This document shows, in pieces, positions 32,557 through 42,242 of a stretch of DNA of 64,000 bases (within the stretch, counting starts at the first letter, position 1; every line of letters begins with the position of its first letter). This DNA is from Arsukibacterium sp. UBA5043 (lineage in GTDB: Bacteria > Pseudomonadota > Gammaproteobacteria > Enterobacterales > Alteromonadaceae). The notes below the pieces were generated by a model, which ran no database searches, had not been told where the DNA came from, and saw nothing but the letters and a program-made list of their open reading frames with translations. The position numbers and the translations under genes were made by a program. The DNA lies in the NCBI GenBank assembly GCA_002415085.1, contig DIBV01000005.1:1-64000 (forward strand). Reading direction: 5' to 3'.

Positions 32557-34388
32557 TGAATGATGAGTTACTAAAGTATTACAATCGTGAACTGACTTTT
32601 ATCCGCCGGATGGGTGCCGAATACGCTGAAAAATATCCGAAAATCGCCGGCCGGTTGCGGATCAGTGAAGAGACGGTAGAAGACCCCCACGTATCGCGCT
32701 TAATTGAGGCCTTTGCTTTACTTAGTGGGCAAATTCGACAGAAGCTGGATGACAGCTTTCCGGAACTGACAGATGCATTACTTGGCCAGATGTATCCGGA
32801 TTACCAGGCGCCCATCCCCTCGATATCGGTGTTAAAACTGGTGAGTCAGAATTTATCGACCTCAGGGATCTGCGTCAAACGGGGCACCCAGTTTGAAACC
32901 CGGGCAGAGGGGCTAAAGCCCTGTACGTTCCAGAGTTGCTACGATACTGATATCTGGCCGCTGGAGGTGGTACAGGCAGAATTTAAGAATGCACCATTTC
33001 ATGCGCCGAAACCGCCATCCAGCCAGATTGCTAAAGCATTATTAAAGCTGAGTTTAGCCTGTGAGTTTGAAAACACCTCACTGCAGGAATTAGCGGTAGG
33101 AAAGTTGCGATTCTATCTGAACGGTCAGCGCCATCATGTTTACAAATTGTTTGAGCTGATCCTGCGCCAGGTGATCAGTATCGGCGTTGCCCCATCAGGC
33201 AAGCCTGAACACATGCGATTTTTGCAACCACGTCACTTACAAGCCGTTGGCTTTGCAGACGATGAGCAGGTAGTGCCTTACAGTCAGCGCAGCTTCAGTG
33301 GCTACCGGCTGTTGATTGAGCAATTTTTATGTCCGGAAAAGTTTTTGTTTTTTGCCCTCAACGAGCTGGATCCAAGCTGGCCGGGGATTGCCGATAAAGT
33401 GGACTTGTATTTTTATCTGGCCGAAGGTGCGGATGAGTTAGAGCGTCATATTACCGCCGACAGCGTACTACTGGGCTGCACTCCGGTGATTAACTTATTT
33501 AAACAAAAATTGGAGCCAGTGAAGTTGGAGTCTGCCCAATATGAGTACCGACTGGCCCCGCGCTATCTTGATGCCGATGTCTGTGAGGTGGTGCAGGTAC
33601 AGCAGGTGCAGGCGTTTGACCCGCAAGGTAATGAATTAACTCTTAACCCTTATTACAGCCAGGGCCATCCAGATTACCTGGTGCAACAGCAGCTGTTCTG
33701 GCATACCCGCCGTGAATTTGTTGACTGGGCAGGAGGCTACGCAGAGGCGGGTACTGAAGTATATTTGTCCATTATTGACCGTCACTTCAAAGGGGTTAGT
33801 AATAGCGATGAGCAGCAAAACTGGGTTATTCAGGTTAACGCCTTGTGTAGTAACCGCAACCAGCCTGCTTATTTGCCCTTTGGCGGTGGTGAGCCCGAAT
33901 TTGCCATTAGCAAACATGCTGATGTGATTAAATCGGTACGCTGTTTGACCGCACCAACCATGAGCATACGTCCGGCATTAGCTGAAAGCAGCCGCTGGCA
34001 GCTGGTTAACCACCTTACCCTGAATCATTTCAGTGGCGAGCGGGCATTAACGGTTTTGCAGGAAACCCTGAAACTGTACGATTTTCGTTGTACGCCGGAA
34101 TCTAAAGCGTTGATTGATGGCATTGCCGGCTTAACCCTTACTGCTGGCTCGGCACGGGTAAATCAGCAGGGAAGGATTGCTGTCTGTAGTGGTACCGAAA
34201 TTTTACTGGAATTTAGCCAGTCTGCTTATAGCGGTAGCAATGTGTATTTTTTTGCCAACATTCTAGATGCGTTTTTTGCGCAATATGCCAGCGTCAACAG
34301 CTATACCCGGCTCAGTGTCAAACTCAAAGAACACGAACAACTCTATCATCGCTGGCCCGCCCGGGTAGGCAGCAGGGTACTGTTATGA
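32556..34388 (+). CDS. tssF: T6SS baseplate protein TssF (VasA)
   Basis: 610-residue baseplate wedge protein. The N-terminus reads LLKYYNRELTFIRRMGAEYAEKYPKIAGRL (only part quoted: YNRELTFIRRMGAEYAEKYP), followed by DPHVSRLIEAFALLSGQIR and LLGQMYPDYQAPIPSISVL, which are TssF hallmarks. Later come FALNELDPSWPG and the C-terminal GSNVYFFANILDAFFAQYASV. The length is typical of the family. It shares one base with the tssE stop and lies 10 bases before tssG. With TssE, TssG and TssK it forms the wedge around the spike. Confidence 0.95.
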   Translation: MNDELLKYYNRELTFIRRMGAEYAEKYPKIAGRLRISEETVEDPHVSRLIEAFALLSGQIRQKLDDSFPELTDALLGQMYPDYQAPIPSISVLKLVSQNLSTSGICVKRGTQFETRAEGLKPCTFQSCYDTDIWPLEVVQAEFKNAPFHAPKPPSSQIAKALLKLSLACEFENTSLQELAVGKLRFYLNGQRHHVYKLFELILRQVISIGVAPSGKPEHMRFLQPRHLQAVGFADDEQVVPYSQRSFSGYRLLIEQFLCPEKFLFFALNELDPSWPGIADKVDLYFYLAEGADELERHITADSVLLGCTPVINLFKQKLEPVKLESAQYEYRLAPRYLDADVCEVVQVQQVQAFDPQGNELTLNPYYSQGHPDYLVQQQLFWHTRREFVDWAGGYAEAGTEVYLSIIDRHFKGVSNSDEQQNWVIQVNALCSNRNQPAYLPFGGGEPEFAISKHADVIKSVRCLTAPTMSIRPALAESSRWQLVNHLTLNHFSGERALTVLQETLKLYDFRCTPESKALIDGIAGLTLTAGSARVNQQGRIAVCSGTEILLEFSQSAYSGSNVYFFANILDAFFAQYASVNSYTRLSVKLKEHEQLYHRWPARVGSRVLL

Positions 34389-34398
34389 AGTTAACACT

Positions 34399-35394
34399 AT
34401 GAGTTTAGCGGTACTAATAGCCAACCCGGGCGATTTCGATTTTTATCAGGCGGTGTATCAGATAGAGCGCCAATTTAGCGCTGAACAAAAGCAGTGGCAT
34501 GGGGTGGGACGCGACGCGTTTCCCGGCGCTGAGTTGGTCCGGTTTAAAGCTGAACAACATTTGGGTTTTGCCGGCCAACCTATTAACAAGGCAAACGCGC
34601 GCACCAACAATAACGATCAACTGGCACTGGAGTTATACGTCAGCTTTCTGGGGTTAACCGGGCCCAGTGGCGTATTGCCGCAGCATTATACTGAAATGCT
34701 GTTGCAGCGGTTAAAACAACGCGACGGCGCGATGCGTGACTTTTTCGATATGTTTAATCACCGGCTGATCTCACTGTATTACCGGGCCTGGGAAAAATAC
34801 CGCTTTGCCTGTCAGTACGAGATTGCTGATGGTTTAAACGACCCGTTCAGCACGTTACTGCAACACCTCAGTGGCTGCAATGACAACCTTGGGCTGTATT
34901 ACGCGGGCGCCTTTAGCCAGCGTAATCGATCAGGCCAGTTCTTACAGCAGATTTTAACGGATTTACTCGGCGCTCCCGTTAAGGTGGTTTCCTTATCTGG
35001 GCGCTGGTTAGCGTTAGATAAAGACGAGCAAACCCGGCTAAGTGGTCGCAACCTGCCTGAAGGTCAGAATAGCGCACTGGGCCAAACCAGTATGCTGGGG
35101 CAGCGGGTATGGGATGTCAGTTCAGAGGTGGTGATTGAGGTAGCTGCGCCAGCCGGTAAATTGCCCGGGTTATTGCCAGGTGGCAGCCATTACCAGTTGG
35201 TTAAGCAGATCGTCGGCCGTTATCTCGATCCGCATTTACAGGTTCGGTTGGTTATTAAGGGTAAACAGCAAGATTTTGCCTGTAGCCGCCTTGCTGGCAG
35301 AGAAACTGTGCTGGGCCGGGGTAGCCGCTTAAGTATTCGCGCTGCAGTTTCGCAGCATTCTGCTCAGGTGGGTTTCCAACTGGGCCGGCTTTAA
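34399..35394 (+). CDS. tssG: T6SS baseplate protein TssG (VasB)
   Basis: 331-residue baseplate protein acting with TssF. Features: FYQAVYQIERQF near the N-terminus, VRFKAEQHLGFAGQPI, SFLGLTGPSGVLPQHYTEML, and DFFDMFNHRLISLYYRAWEKYRF, the strongest family signature (quoted in part). The C-terminal part carries LLPGGSHYQLVKQIVGRYL and RLAGRETVLGRGSRL. The ATG at 34399 follows the tssF stop by 10 bases with only a weak binding site, suggesting coupled translation. Confidence 0.94.
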   Translation: MSLAVLIANPGDFDFYQAVYQIERQFSAEQKQWHGVGRDAFPGAELVRFKAEQHLGFAGQPINKANARTNNNDQLALELYVSFLGLTGPSGVLPQHYTEMLLQRLKQRDGAMRDFFDMFNHRLISLYYRAWEKYRFACQYEIADGLNDPFSTLLQHLSGCNDNLGLYYAGAFSQRNRSGQFLQQILTDLLGAPVKVVSLSGRWLALDKDEQTRLSGRNLPEGQNSALGQTSMLGQRVWDVSSEVVIEVAAPAGKLPGLLPGGSHYQLVKQIVGRYLDPHLQVRLVIKGKQQDFACSRLAGRETVLGRGSRLSIRAAVSQHSAQVGFQLGRL

Positions 35395-35414
35395 TAAATG
35401 CACAGGAAGCATGT

Positions 35415-38072
35415 ATGTCGACAAGTACTTTAAAAAGTCTGGTAGAAACACTTAACAATGACTGTAAACAGGCGTTGGAAGCTGCTACGGCACGTTGCCA
35501 GTCACGCAGTCATTATTCGGTAGAGATTGAACACTGGCTGGATGCGTTGCTGCAACGCGACAACACTGACTTTGCCTTGTTATTTCGGGCTTTTGCCGTG
35601 GACACGGATAAAGTTCACCACCAGCTGCAGCATGCCTTAGAACAGCTGAAGACCGGAAATAACTCACTACCGGGTATCGCAGTTCAACTTATAAGCTGGT
35701 TAAAAGCAACCTGGCTTAACACCACTATTGAATTTGGTGACCAGCAGGTTCGTAGTGCCTATTTGTTATATACCTTGCTACAGGATGAAAGCCTTGCCGG
35801 CCTGATGCTGCGCCGTATTCCAGAGCTGGATAAAATAAACGCGGCTGAGTTGCTGCGGGTATGGCCGGGCTTGGCGGCTCAGTCTACTGAGCACGGTAGT
35901 GTATCGGCACAGGGCGACGCACCATTAGCGGGAATAGCCACTAAGCCTGGTAAAACGCCTGCTTTGGATCAATTCACTATTGATTTAACGGCGCAGGCCC
36001 GCGCTGGCAAGATTGATCCGATTGTTGGCCGGGATTTTGAAATCCGCCAGATGATCGATATTTTAACCCGCCGCCGCCAGAACAATCCGATTCTAACCGG
36101 TGAAGCCGGTGTCGGAAAAACTGCGGTTGTGGAAGGTTTAGCACTGCGCATTGCTGCAGCTGATGTGCCGGAAAAACTTAAGTCTGTTGCGTTGCGGGTG
36201 CTCGATTTAGCGCTGTTGCAAGCAGGTGCCGGCATGAAGGGTGAATTTGAAAACCGGCTGAAAAACGTGATTAACGAGGTAAAGCAGAGCCCAACCCCGA
36301 TTATTTTGTTTATTGACGAAGCCCATACCATGATTGGTAGTGGTGGTCAGGCAGGGCAAAACGATGCTGCTAATTTACTGAAACCCGCGCTGGCCCGTGG
36401 TGAGCTCAGAACCATCGCTGCGACCACCTGGGCTGAATACAAAAAGTACTTTGAGAAAGACGCGGCATTAACCCGGCGCTTTCAGGTAGTAAAAGTAGAA
36501 GAGCCAAGCCCGGCTAAAGCAGTACTGATGATGCGGGGTCTACTCGACGTGATGGAGCGTCATCATGGCGTGAGTATTACCGATAACGCTTTGCAAGCCG
36601 CTGCGTATTTATCTGATCGCTACATCAGTGGCCGCCAGCTGCCGGATAAAGCCGTAGGGCTGCTGGATACGGCCTGTGCCCGGGTTGCAATGAGCCAGGA
36701 TGCGATACCTGGCCCGGTAGAAGATCAAAAGCGGAAAGTTGATCAGCTAATCAGTGAAATAAGTGTGTTGCAGCGAGAGCAAACGCTGGGTGAAATTCAT
36801 ACCAGTCAGCTAGAAGAGTTACAACTGCAATTAACCCAAGCGCAACGCAGCCTTAGCGAGCTGCAGCAACAATGGCAAACCCAGCGTGAATGGGTATGCC
36901 GGGCGCGACAGCTGGCAGCACAGCTGCAACAAAATGCGACAACGATAACTACCGATAACCCTGAGCCGGGCAATGAACCTGCGGTAACAAACGGACCGCT
37001 GCTCGAAGAGCTGAACGCGCTTCGGGCGTCATTAGCTGAACTTACCATGCCCATGGTGCACTGGCAGGTTACCGGGCAGCTGATCGCCGAGGTAGTTGCT
37101 GACTGGACAGGCATACCACTTGGTAAAATGCACGCTGATGAAATTAATAACATACTGGCACTGGAACAGCACCTGGCCGAGAGAGTCGTCGGGCAGCAAC
37201 ATGCTCTGCAACTGATTGCCCGCACCGTGCAAACGTCACGGGCGCAACTGGCAGATGAAAATAAACCCAATGGTATTTTCTTATTAACCGGGCCAAGTGG
37301 CGTGGGTAAAACTGAAACAGCGCTGGCGATAGCAGAACAGGTTTACGGCAGCGAGGATAATCTTACCGTCATTAACATGTCGGAGTTTAAAGAAGAGCAT
37401 AAAGTGTCATTGTTACTGGGTTCACCCCCTGGTTACGTTGGCTACGGTGAGGGTGGTATTTTAACGGAAGCAGTGCGGCGTAAGCCATATAGCGTGGTCT
37501 TGCTGGACGAAATGGAAAAAGCACACCCCGGTGTGCAGGACATTTTTTATCAGGTATTTGATAAAGGTACCATTAAAGATGGTGAAGGACGCGATATCGA
37601 TTTTAAAAATACCATTATCATTATGACCTCTAATGTCGGCACTGACACAACGATGCGATTATTTGAAGACCCGGAAACAGCGCCTTCGATCGCAGGCCTG
37701 ACTAAAGCACTGAAAGACGATTTGCTGCAGATATTTAAACCCGCTTTTTTAGGGCGGGTAAATGTTATTCCCTATCTGCCATTGGATGATGACAAACTGG
37801 CGCTGATTAGCGCTTTACAGTTACAAAGGATAGAACAACGGTTACAACAACATTATAGTGCCGCATTCAGCTATGAGCAGGCAGTAGTAGACGCTATTGT
37901 CAGCCGCTGTCAGGACGCCGGCTCAGGTGCCCGTACCATTCATAATATTTTGCAAAATACCTTATTACCAGAACTGTCAGTATTGATCCTGCAGCGAAGT
38001 GCGCAGCAGCAAATAATACAACAGGTGCAGTTAAGTTTTAATGGTGAAAACTTCGACTATTACATTGATTAA
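35415..38072 (+). CDS. clpV: T6SS sheath-disassembly AAA+ ATPase ClpV (TssH)
   Basis: 885-residue hexameric unfoldase that recycles contracted sheath. The N-terminal ClpN-like domain (about 1-160) is adapted to bind TssC. The first AAA+ module has Walker A GEAGVGKT at about residue 232-239 and Walker [12 protein letters not shown] coiled middle domain (about 435-520, rich in Gln and Leu) follows. The second module has [12 protein letters not shown], then [12 protein letters not shown] and the C-terminal D2-small domain ([29 protein letters not shown]). Last gene of the tssA unit; a hairpin follows. Confidence 0.96.
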   Translation: MSTSTLKSLVETLNNDCKQALEAATARCQSRSHYSVEIEHWLDALLQRDNTDFALLFRAFAVDTDKVHHQLQHALEQLKTGNNSLPGIAVQLISWLKATWLNTTIEFGDQQVRSAYLLYTLLQDESLAGLMLRRIPELDKINAAELLRVWPGLAAQSTEHGSVSAQGDAPLAGIATKPGKTPALDQFTIDLTAQARAGKIDPIVGRDFEIRQMIDILTRRRQNNPILTGEAGVGKTAVVEGLALRIAAADVPEKLKSVALRVLDLALLQAGAGMKGEFENRLKNVINEVKQSPTPIILFIDEAHTMIGSGGQAGQNDAANLLKPALARGELRTIAATTWAEYKKYFEKDAALTRRFQVVKVEEPSPAKAVLMMRGLLDVMERHHGVSITDNALQAAAYLSDRYISGRQLPDKAVGLLDTACARVAMSQDAIPGPVEDQKRKVDQLISEISVLQREQTLGEIHTSQLEELQLQLTQAQRSLSELQQQWQTQREWVCRARQLAAQLQQNATTITTDNPEPGNEPAVTNGPLLEELNALRASLAELTMPMVHWQVTGQLIAEVVADWTGIPLGKMHADEINNILALEQHLAERVVGQQHALQLIARTVQTSRAQLADENKPNGIFLLTGPSGVGKTETALAIAEQVYGSEDNLTVINMSEFKEEHKVSLLLGSPPGYVGYGEGGILTEAVRRKPYSVVLLDEMEKAHPGVQDIFYQVFDKGTIKDGEGRDIDFKNTIIIMTSNVGTDTTMRLFEDPETAPSIAGLTKALKDDLLQIFKPAFLGRVNVIPYLPLDDDKLALISALQLQRIEQRLQQHYSAAFSYEQAVVDAIVSRCQDAGSGARTIHNILQNTLLPELSVLILQRSAQQQIIQQVQLSFNGENFDYYID

Positions 38073-38093
38073 ATATTACAAAATATAAACATA

Positions 38094-38111
38094 CCGGGTT
38101 GCAAAACCCGG
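38094..38111 (+). terminator. Stem-loop after clpV
   Basis: CCGGGTT (38094-38100) and AACCCGG (38105-38111) form a perfect 7-bp stem with a GCAA tetraloop. The following CAATTCTGTT is a poor T-tract. It may terminate weakly or protect the 3' end of the message. Confidence 0.5.
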
Positions 38112-38167
38112 CAATTCTGTTGTGAACTATTTTCGGTTAAATATAAAAATAAAAAGTTAATTAAAAG

Positions 38168-38195
38168 TTGATCATAGTTTCGTTGAATGTATAAT
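38168..38195 (+). promoter_or_regulatory. Probable sigma-70 promoter of hcp
   Basis: A consensus TATAAT (38190-38195) lies 16 bases after TTGATC (38168-38173). It is the best promoter-like element in the clpV-hcp gap, and would give a leader of about 180 bases. A private promoter for hcp fits the high demand for tube protein. Confidence 0.5.
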
Positions 38196-38381
38196 TTAGG
38201 CAGTTTGAAAAAGTACTTTACCAACAAAGTCCGCTTTAATGTTTAAACAATGTTAAATTTGTTTGTGGTATTCATAGTGGCTGTAGGAAGTGTTTTTTAG
38301 GCGTTTAGCCGGGGTGAGGTTTGCCCGGGTTTATATCTGTCCTCTGTGGACACTATTTTAAATATGCAAAAGGAGCATAGC

Positions 38382-38861
38382 ATGCAAGCAAATACCTACC
38401 TGCAGTATGGCGCGATCAAAGGCGAATCTACCGCTGATGAATTTAAAGACATGATCACCGTACTATCGATGGATTGGGGTTCTCACCGCGAGTTAACTTC
38501 TTACACCGGTACTGCGATGGATCGTGAAGCCAGTTCTACCCGGTTAAACGATATTGTTATTACTAAACTGCAAGACAAATCATCACCGGATCTATTCAAA
38601 GAAGCGACTATTGGTAAAGGCCAGAAGGCGGTATTCCACATTACCAAGCAAGGCGACAAAATTGAAGAAATCATGAAAATTGAACTGACTGATGCCATGA
38701 TCAGCAGCTATCAGATGTCAGTTTCGGGTGACCGTCCTGTTGAAACTATCGTCATCAGCTACACCGAGCTGATGATGACTGTTACCCCGACAGACGATAA
38801 AAACAACGTTACAGCGCCATTGGTATACGGTTACAGCGGCGTTAAAGGCGCCAAGCTGTAA
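38382..38861 (+). CDS. hcp: T6SS tube protein Hcp (TssD)
   Basis: 159-residue hexamer-forming inner-tube protein. It begins MQANTYLQYGAIKGESTADE and contains ITVLSMDWGSHRE, IVITKLQDKSSPDLFKEA and the C-terminal YTELMMTVTPTD...VYGYSGVKGAKL, all Hcp-like. No C-terminal toxin extension is present. ATG 38382 has an AGGAG site 7 bases before it; the frame is open to 38346 without support. It has its own probable promoter and is followed by a strong stem-loop before vgrG. Confidence 0.95.
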   Translation: MQANTYLQYGAIKGESTADEFKDMITVLSMDWGSHRELTSYTGTAMDREASSTRLNDIVITKLQDKSSPDLFKEATIGKGQKAVFHITKQGDKIEEIMKIELTDAMISSYQMSVSGDRPVETIVISYTELMMTVTPTDDKNNVTAPLVYGYSGVKGAKL

Positions 38862-38868
38862 GGTTGAC

Positions 38869-38902
38869 ATACAGCTGATGCCGCCAGCGGTATCAGCTGT
38901 AT
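38869..38902 (+). terminator. Strong stem-loop between hcp and vgrG
   Basis: ATACAGCTGAT (38869-38879) pairs perfectly with ATCAGCTGTAT (38892-38902) around a 12-base loop that itself contains CCGC and GCGG. No T-run follows (TTACTC). It probably stabilises the hcp message or reduces readthrough, letting Hcp be made in excess over VgrG. Confidence 0.6.
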
Positions 38903-38957
38903 TTACTCATCACCACCCCGAACTTTTTACCAATCCATGCTTAATTGAGGCGAACGG

Positions 38958-40772
38958 ATGCAAAAAGCTACCCAGGATGAAAACAGCATCAGAATTGATA
39001 CCCCGCTGGGTAAGGATGCGCTTTATCTGACCCGGTTTGTATTAGATGAAGGAATATCCCGGTTATTTTCACTGGCAGCGACGGTGTACACAAACGGTCA
39101 GGAAATAGCAGCTAAAGATTTGATTGGTAAAGAGGTTTGTATAACCCTTGAACTAGGTAATAACCGCCAGCGTTACATTCATGGTGTGGTAGCCGCGGTT
39201 AATTCTTTAGGTTTACGAGTTAATAAAGAAGCCGGCGGCAATCGTTTTCGCGACTATCACCTTAGTATTGTTCCAGCAGCCTGGTATATGCAACATAAGG
39301 TGAATAGTCGCATTTTTAAAGCCAGTAATGTGCTGAAAATTGTCGAAATGCTAGCCGGTGAGCATGGTATTAAACTGGATGCCAGTTCTAAAATCAGCGG
39401 CAGTTATCCTGATTACGAGTATAAAGTACAGTATGAAGAAGCGGATTTCAGTTTTGTCAGCCGCTTGCTGGAACAAGAAGGTATCTTCTACTTTTTTGAA
39501 CACAGCAAAGGCCAGCACAAGCTGATTCTCGCTGATAAATCTTCAGCATATGAACCGTGTACAGAAAAGAACGTTAAGTTTCACACCGGTACCCTGGCAG
39601 AGGCACATATCAGCCAGTGGCAAAAAGCGATACAAATGGTGCCGGGTAAGTTTGTGCAGCGCGGATACAATCTGGAAAAGCCCAAAGCGTTACCTACTGG
39701 TAGTTATGGCAAGGGCAGTCTGGTCAGTAAACATGCTGACTATGAAGTTTTCAGTTATGGGGCAGAAGCCCAAACCCACAGCCGCTCTAAAGCCATCGCC
39801 ACCATTAGGCTTGAAGCATTGCAACGTGATATGGCTATGCAGCAAGGGGCCAGCAGTTGCCGTAGTTTTACCGCCGGGCGCACCTTTACTATCAGTGAAC
39901 ATGAAGATAAAGCAGAAGAGGGCAAACAATATGTGATTACTGATTTGCGCTTAGAAGCAGCCATTATTAACCAGAACGGCGCAAGCCAGAGCTTTGAGAA
40001 AGTAATTAGCAACAGTTTCCGTTGTGTGCCCAAAGAGGTGGCATACCGGCCACTGCTGCATACGCCCAAGCCGGTGGTGCAAGGTGTGCAAACTGCCACT
40101 GTAACCTGTAAAGGTTCTGAGGAGATTTCGGTTGATGAACTAGGTCGGGTCACCGTGAAGTTTCATTGGGATCGTAGCGATATTACCGACCATGAAAGCT
40201 CTTGTCCTATCCGGGTGAGTCAGAACTGGGCGGGCAAAAAATGGGGCATGTTTTTTTACCCACGGCGGGACCAGGAAGTGCTGGTAGAGTTTTTAAATGG
40301 TGATCCGGATCAACCGGTTATTATTGGTGCAGTTTACAACTCTGACCATATGCCGCCATACGATTTACCCACAGACAAAACCCAGAGCGGAGTAAAAACC
40401 CGTTCCAGTGAAGGGGGGGCGGCTGATAATTTTAACGAAATCCGTTTTGAAGATAAAAAGGGTGATGAGTTACTTTATTTGCACGCGGAAAAGAATTTTA
40501 AACTGCAGGTTGAATACGATCAGCAGATCAATATCGATAATGACAGCGCCCGACTGATCAAAGGAAATGATACAGACACGGTAAATAAAGACCGCAGCAC
40601 CAAGGTAGATGGGGCTGAAACACATAAAGTGGGGAAAGCACTCACCATTGAGGCCGGAGATGCGATTACGATTAAGACCGGCGCCGCTTCTATAGCGATG
40701 AAAAGCGACGGTTCCATTGCCATTAAGGGCGTGAATATTACCATTAATGGCGCCAAGGTTAGCATTAATTAG
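38958..40772 (+). CDS. vgrG: T6SS spike protein VgrG (TssI)
   Basis: 604-residue spike trimer subunit. The gp27-like part (about 1-370) shows LVSRLLEQEGIFYFFEHS-type sequence (here FVSRLLEQEGIFYFFEHSKG), and the OB-fold contains ITVKF-type ELGRVTVKFHWDR. SCPIRVSQNWAGKKWGMFFYPR and VLVEFLNGDPDQPVIIGAVYN are diagnostic. The C-terminal beta-helix has repeated GD-rich strands and ends at VNITINGAKVSIN with no effector extension. It therefore carries cargo through the PAAR and Rhs proteins encoded downstream. GAGG precedes the ATG. Confidence 0.95.
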   Translation: MQKATQDENSIRIDTPLGKDALYLTRFVLDEGISRLFSLAATVYTNGQEIAAKDLIGKEVCITLELGNNRQRYIHGVVAAVNSLGLRVNKEAGGNRFRDYHLSIVPAAWYMQHKVNSRIFKASNVLKIVEMLAGEHGIKLDASSKISGSYPDYEYKVQYEEADFSFVSRLLEQEGIFYFFEHSKGQHKLILADKSSAYEPCTEKNVKFHTGTLAEAHISQWQKAIQMVPGKFVQRGYNLEKPKALPTGSYGKGSLVSKHADYEVFSYGAEAQTHSRSKAIATIRLEALQRDMAMQQGASSCRSFTAGRTFTISEHEDKAEEGKQYVITDLRLEAAIINQNGASQSFEKVISNSFRCVPKEVAYRPLLHTPKPVVQGVQTATVTCKGSEEISVDELGRVTVKFHWDRSDITDHESSCPIRVSQNWAGKKWGMFFYPRRDQEVLVEFLNGDPDQPVIIGAVYNSDHMPPYDLPTDKTQSGVKTRSSEGGAADNFNEIRFEDKKGDELLYLHAEKNFKLQVEYDQQINIDNDSARLIKGNDTDTVNKDRSTKVDGAETHKVGKALTIEAGDAITIKTGAASIAMKSDGSIAIKGVNITINGAKVSIN

Positions 40773-40834
40773 AGACAACGCTGTTCAGGACCAATGGCAG
40801 GTTGATGATAAATGCAAAGCAAAACAGGTGAACT

Positions 40835-41125
40835 ATGAGCAAGCCCGCTGCGGTAATCGGTTGTATGCATGTCTGTCCCAAAGTTACTGGTCAGGTACCA
40901 CATGTAGGTGGGCCGGTGTTACAAGGCTCTCCTAATGTCAGTATTGCCGCTATGCCAGCAGCACGCAAGGGCGATAAACTTTTGTGTGTCGGGCCACCCG
41001 ACAGCATAAGTGGCGGCTCGGCTACCGTGTTTATCAATGGCAAAAATGCGGCCCGGCTTGGTGATGACACAGGCCATGGCGGCAAGATAGTGGTAGGTGT
41101 ACCGACTGTGCTGATTGGTGGCTAA
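40835..41125 (+). CDS. PAAR-domain spike-tip protein
   Basis: 96-residue PAAR protein that sharpens the VgrG tip and attaches cargo. It begins MSKPAAVIGCMHVCPKVTGQ and has paired PAAR-like elements: PHVGGPVLQGSPNVSIAAMPAA and GDKLLCVGPPD...GSATVFINGKNAARLGDDTGHGG. Cysteine and histidine residues that may hold the tip metal are visible (C10, C14, C51, H88 approximately). It has no extra domain. It lies 62 bases after vgrG and heads the effector island; the Rhs protein downstream has no PAAR of its own, so this one probably carries it. Confidence 0.92.
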   Translation: MSKPAAVIGCMHVCPKVTGQVPHVGGPVLQGSPNVSIAAMPAARKGDKLLCVGPPDSISGGSATVFINGKNAARLGDDTGHGGKIVVGVPTVLIGG

Positions 41126-41192
41126 GTTTTGGCACAACTATTCCAGAAGCGACAGAACTAAGGCAAAGGAATGGCAGAGGTATGGCTAAGCA

Positions 41193-42242
41193 ATGATGCA
41201 AACGTTCACTGATCTGGCAGAGCGCAGCAATCTGTTATGGCTGCAAAGAGTGCGTCTTGGTAGTAGTGACTATATTACGCTTAGCCAGTTGCAGCAGCAC
41301 GACTATCGATTGCTACAAAGTGTGCGTTTATGTCAGCGCTATCTGCGTCAGCAGCGGGATGACATGCCATTCTGGCTCAATGCAGTGCTGAATAACCATG
41401 TCGCTGAACTGGACAAAATCCTGGCATTGCCGTTTGCGTTGTCTGCACAAGTGTTGCTGGCTGAGTTATGGCTGGCATTACAACAAAAAAATAAAGCACA
41501 TTATTTTGAGCAGTACTGCCGGCCAGAACAAAGCCAGTTCATCTGTTTGCTTGCCGACAAACCGGCTGCCGGCAGGCTCTTTAGGGCCATGCAAGACTTT
41601 GATATACGAAGCGCGATTCAAATAGCCGGACATAGTGGTTTAACCATGCAGCGGGCTGCCTTACAGCAGCTGGCAGCAGATAACACCCTTGATACAGCAA
41701 GCCTGGCCGAGCTCAATTACAGTTTGTATCTGTTAGGGCATCACATAGACGAGTACGACATTGTGCAGCAATTACAAAGCGCTGAATGTCTGACGCCCAG
41801 ACAACTGCAGTTATTACTGCTTGGCGCGTCTGCTGAGCATAAAGTACGAATAGTAAATGCACTCTGTATTAGCGATATTGCGCTGGCGGTTAATGCAATG
41901 GGCTTTAGCGGTTTAGCTAAGTTTTGTCCGTTGCTGCTGGAAATAGCCCGTGAGCCAGCACACCATGCAGCAGCACAAAGCGCCCTGATAACCATGCTGG
42001 GCGCGTTGGCAGCAGACAACCTGCTAAACGGCAAGGCAGCAGAGCAGAGCCAGCATGTGGCCGATACCATCGAGCCACTGCTTGGCGGCCAGTTGCAAAG
42101 TAGGCTGAATTTAGCGGCGTGTTGGCTTAGCGGAAATCAGTATCAACGTTTTGCTGCTGCCGCTCTGCAAGTAATGCAGCAACCAGGCCTGGCCCTGGCA
42201 GAACCGAACAACTGGCAGGGTGGTGTATGGCCAACTGCCTAG
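41193..42242 (+). CDS. Helical repeat-like T6SS effector-island protein, unrecognised
   Basis: 349-residue, strongly alpha-helical, leucine- and alanine-rich protein without signal peptide or membrane span. Short helix pairs such as MQRAALQQLAADNTLDTASLA, SLYLLGHHIDEYDIVQQL and AQSALITMLGALAADNLL suggest a HEAT- or TPR-like solenoid. It could belong to the T6SS-associated repeat proteins annotated TIGR02270, but I cannot confirm this. Position between PAAR and the Rhs toxin implies a role in loading or folding the effector. Its end overlaps the next gene by 16 bases. ATG 41196 is an alternative start. Confidence 0.6.
   Translation: MMQTFTDLAERSNLLWLQRVRLGSSDYITLSQLQQHDYRLLQSVRLCQRYLRQQRDDMPFWLNAVLNNHVAELDKILALPFALSAQVLLAELWLALQQKNKAHYFEQYCRPEQSQFICLLADKPAAGRLFRAMQDFDIRSAIQIAGHSGLTMQRAALQQLAADNTLDTASLAELNYSLYLLGHHIDEYDIVQQLQSAECLTPRQLQLLLLGASAEHKVRIVNALCISDIALAVNAMGFSGLAKFCPLLLEIAREPAHHAAAQSALITMLGALAADNLLNGKAAEQSQHVADTIEPLLGGQLQSRLNLAACWLSGNQYQRFAAAALQVMQQPGLALAEPNNWQGGVWPTA

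Larger units (their letters stand above)
38073..38381. other. Intergenic region between clpV and hcp
   Basis: About 309 bases without a convincing gene. It holds a stem-loop just after clpV and a good sigma-70 promoter, both listed separately. A long leader of about 180 bases follows before the hcp ribosome binding site. The leader shows no obvious riboswitch fold by eye. Confidence 0.6.

Noticed and set aside
36806-37270. Long minus-strand frame inside clpV (154 codons)
   Set aside because: It is antisense to the conserved ClpV middle and D2 domains, is serine/cysteine-rich without domain signal, and lacks a ribosome binding site; it is a shadow frame.
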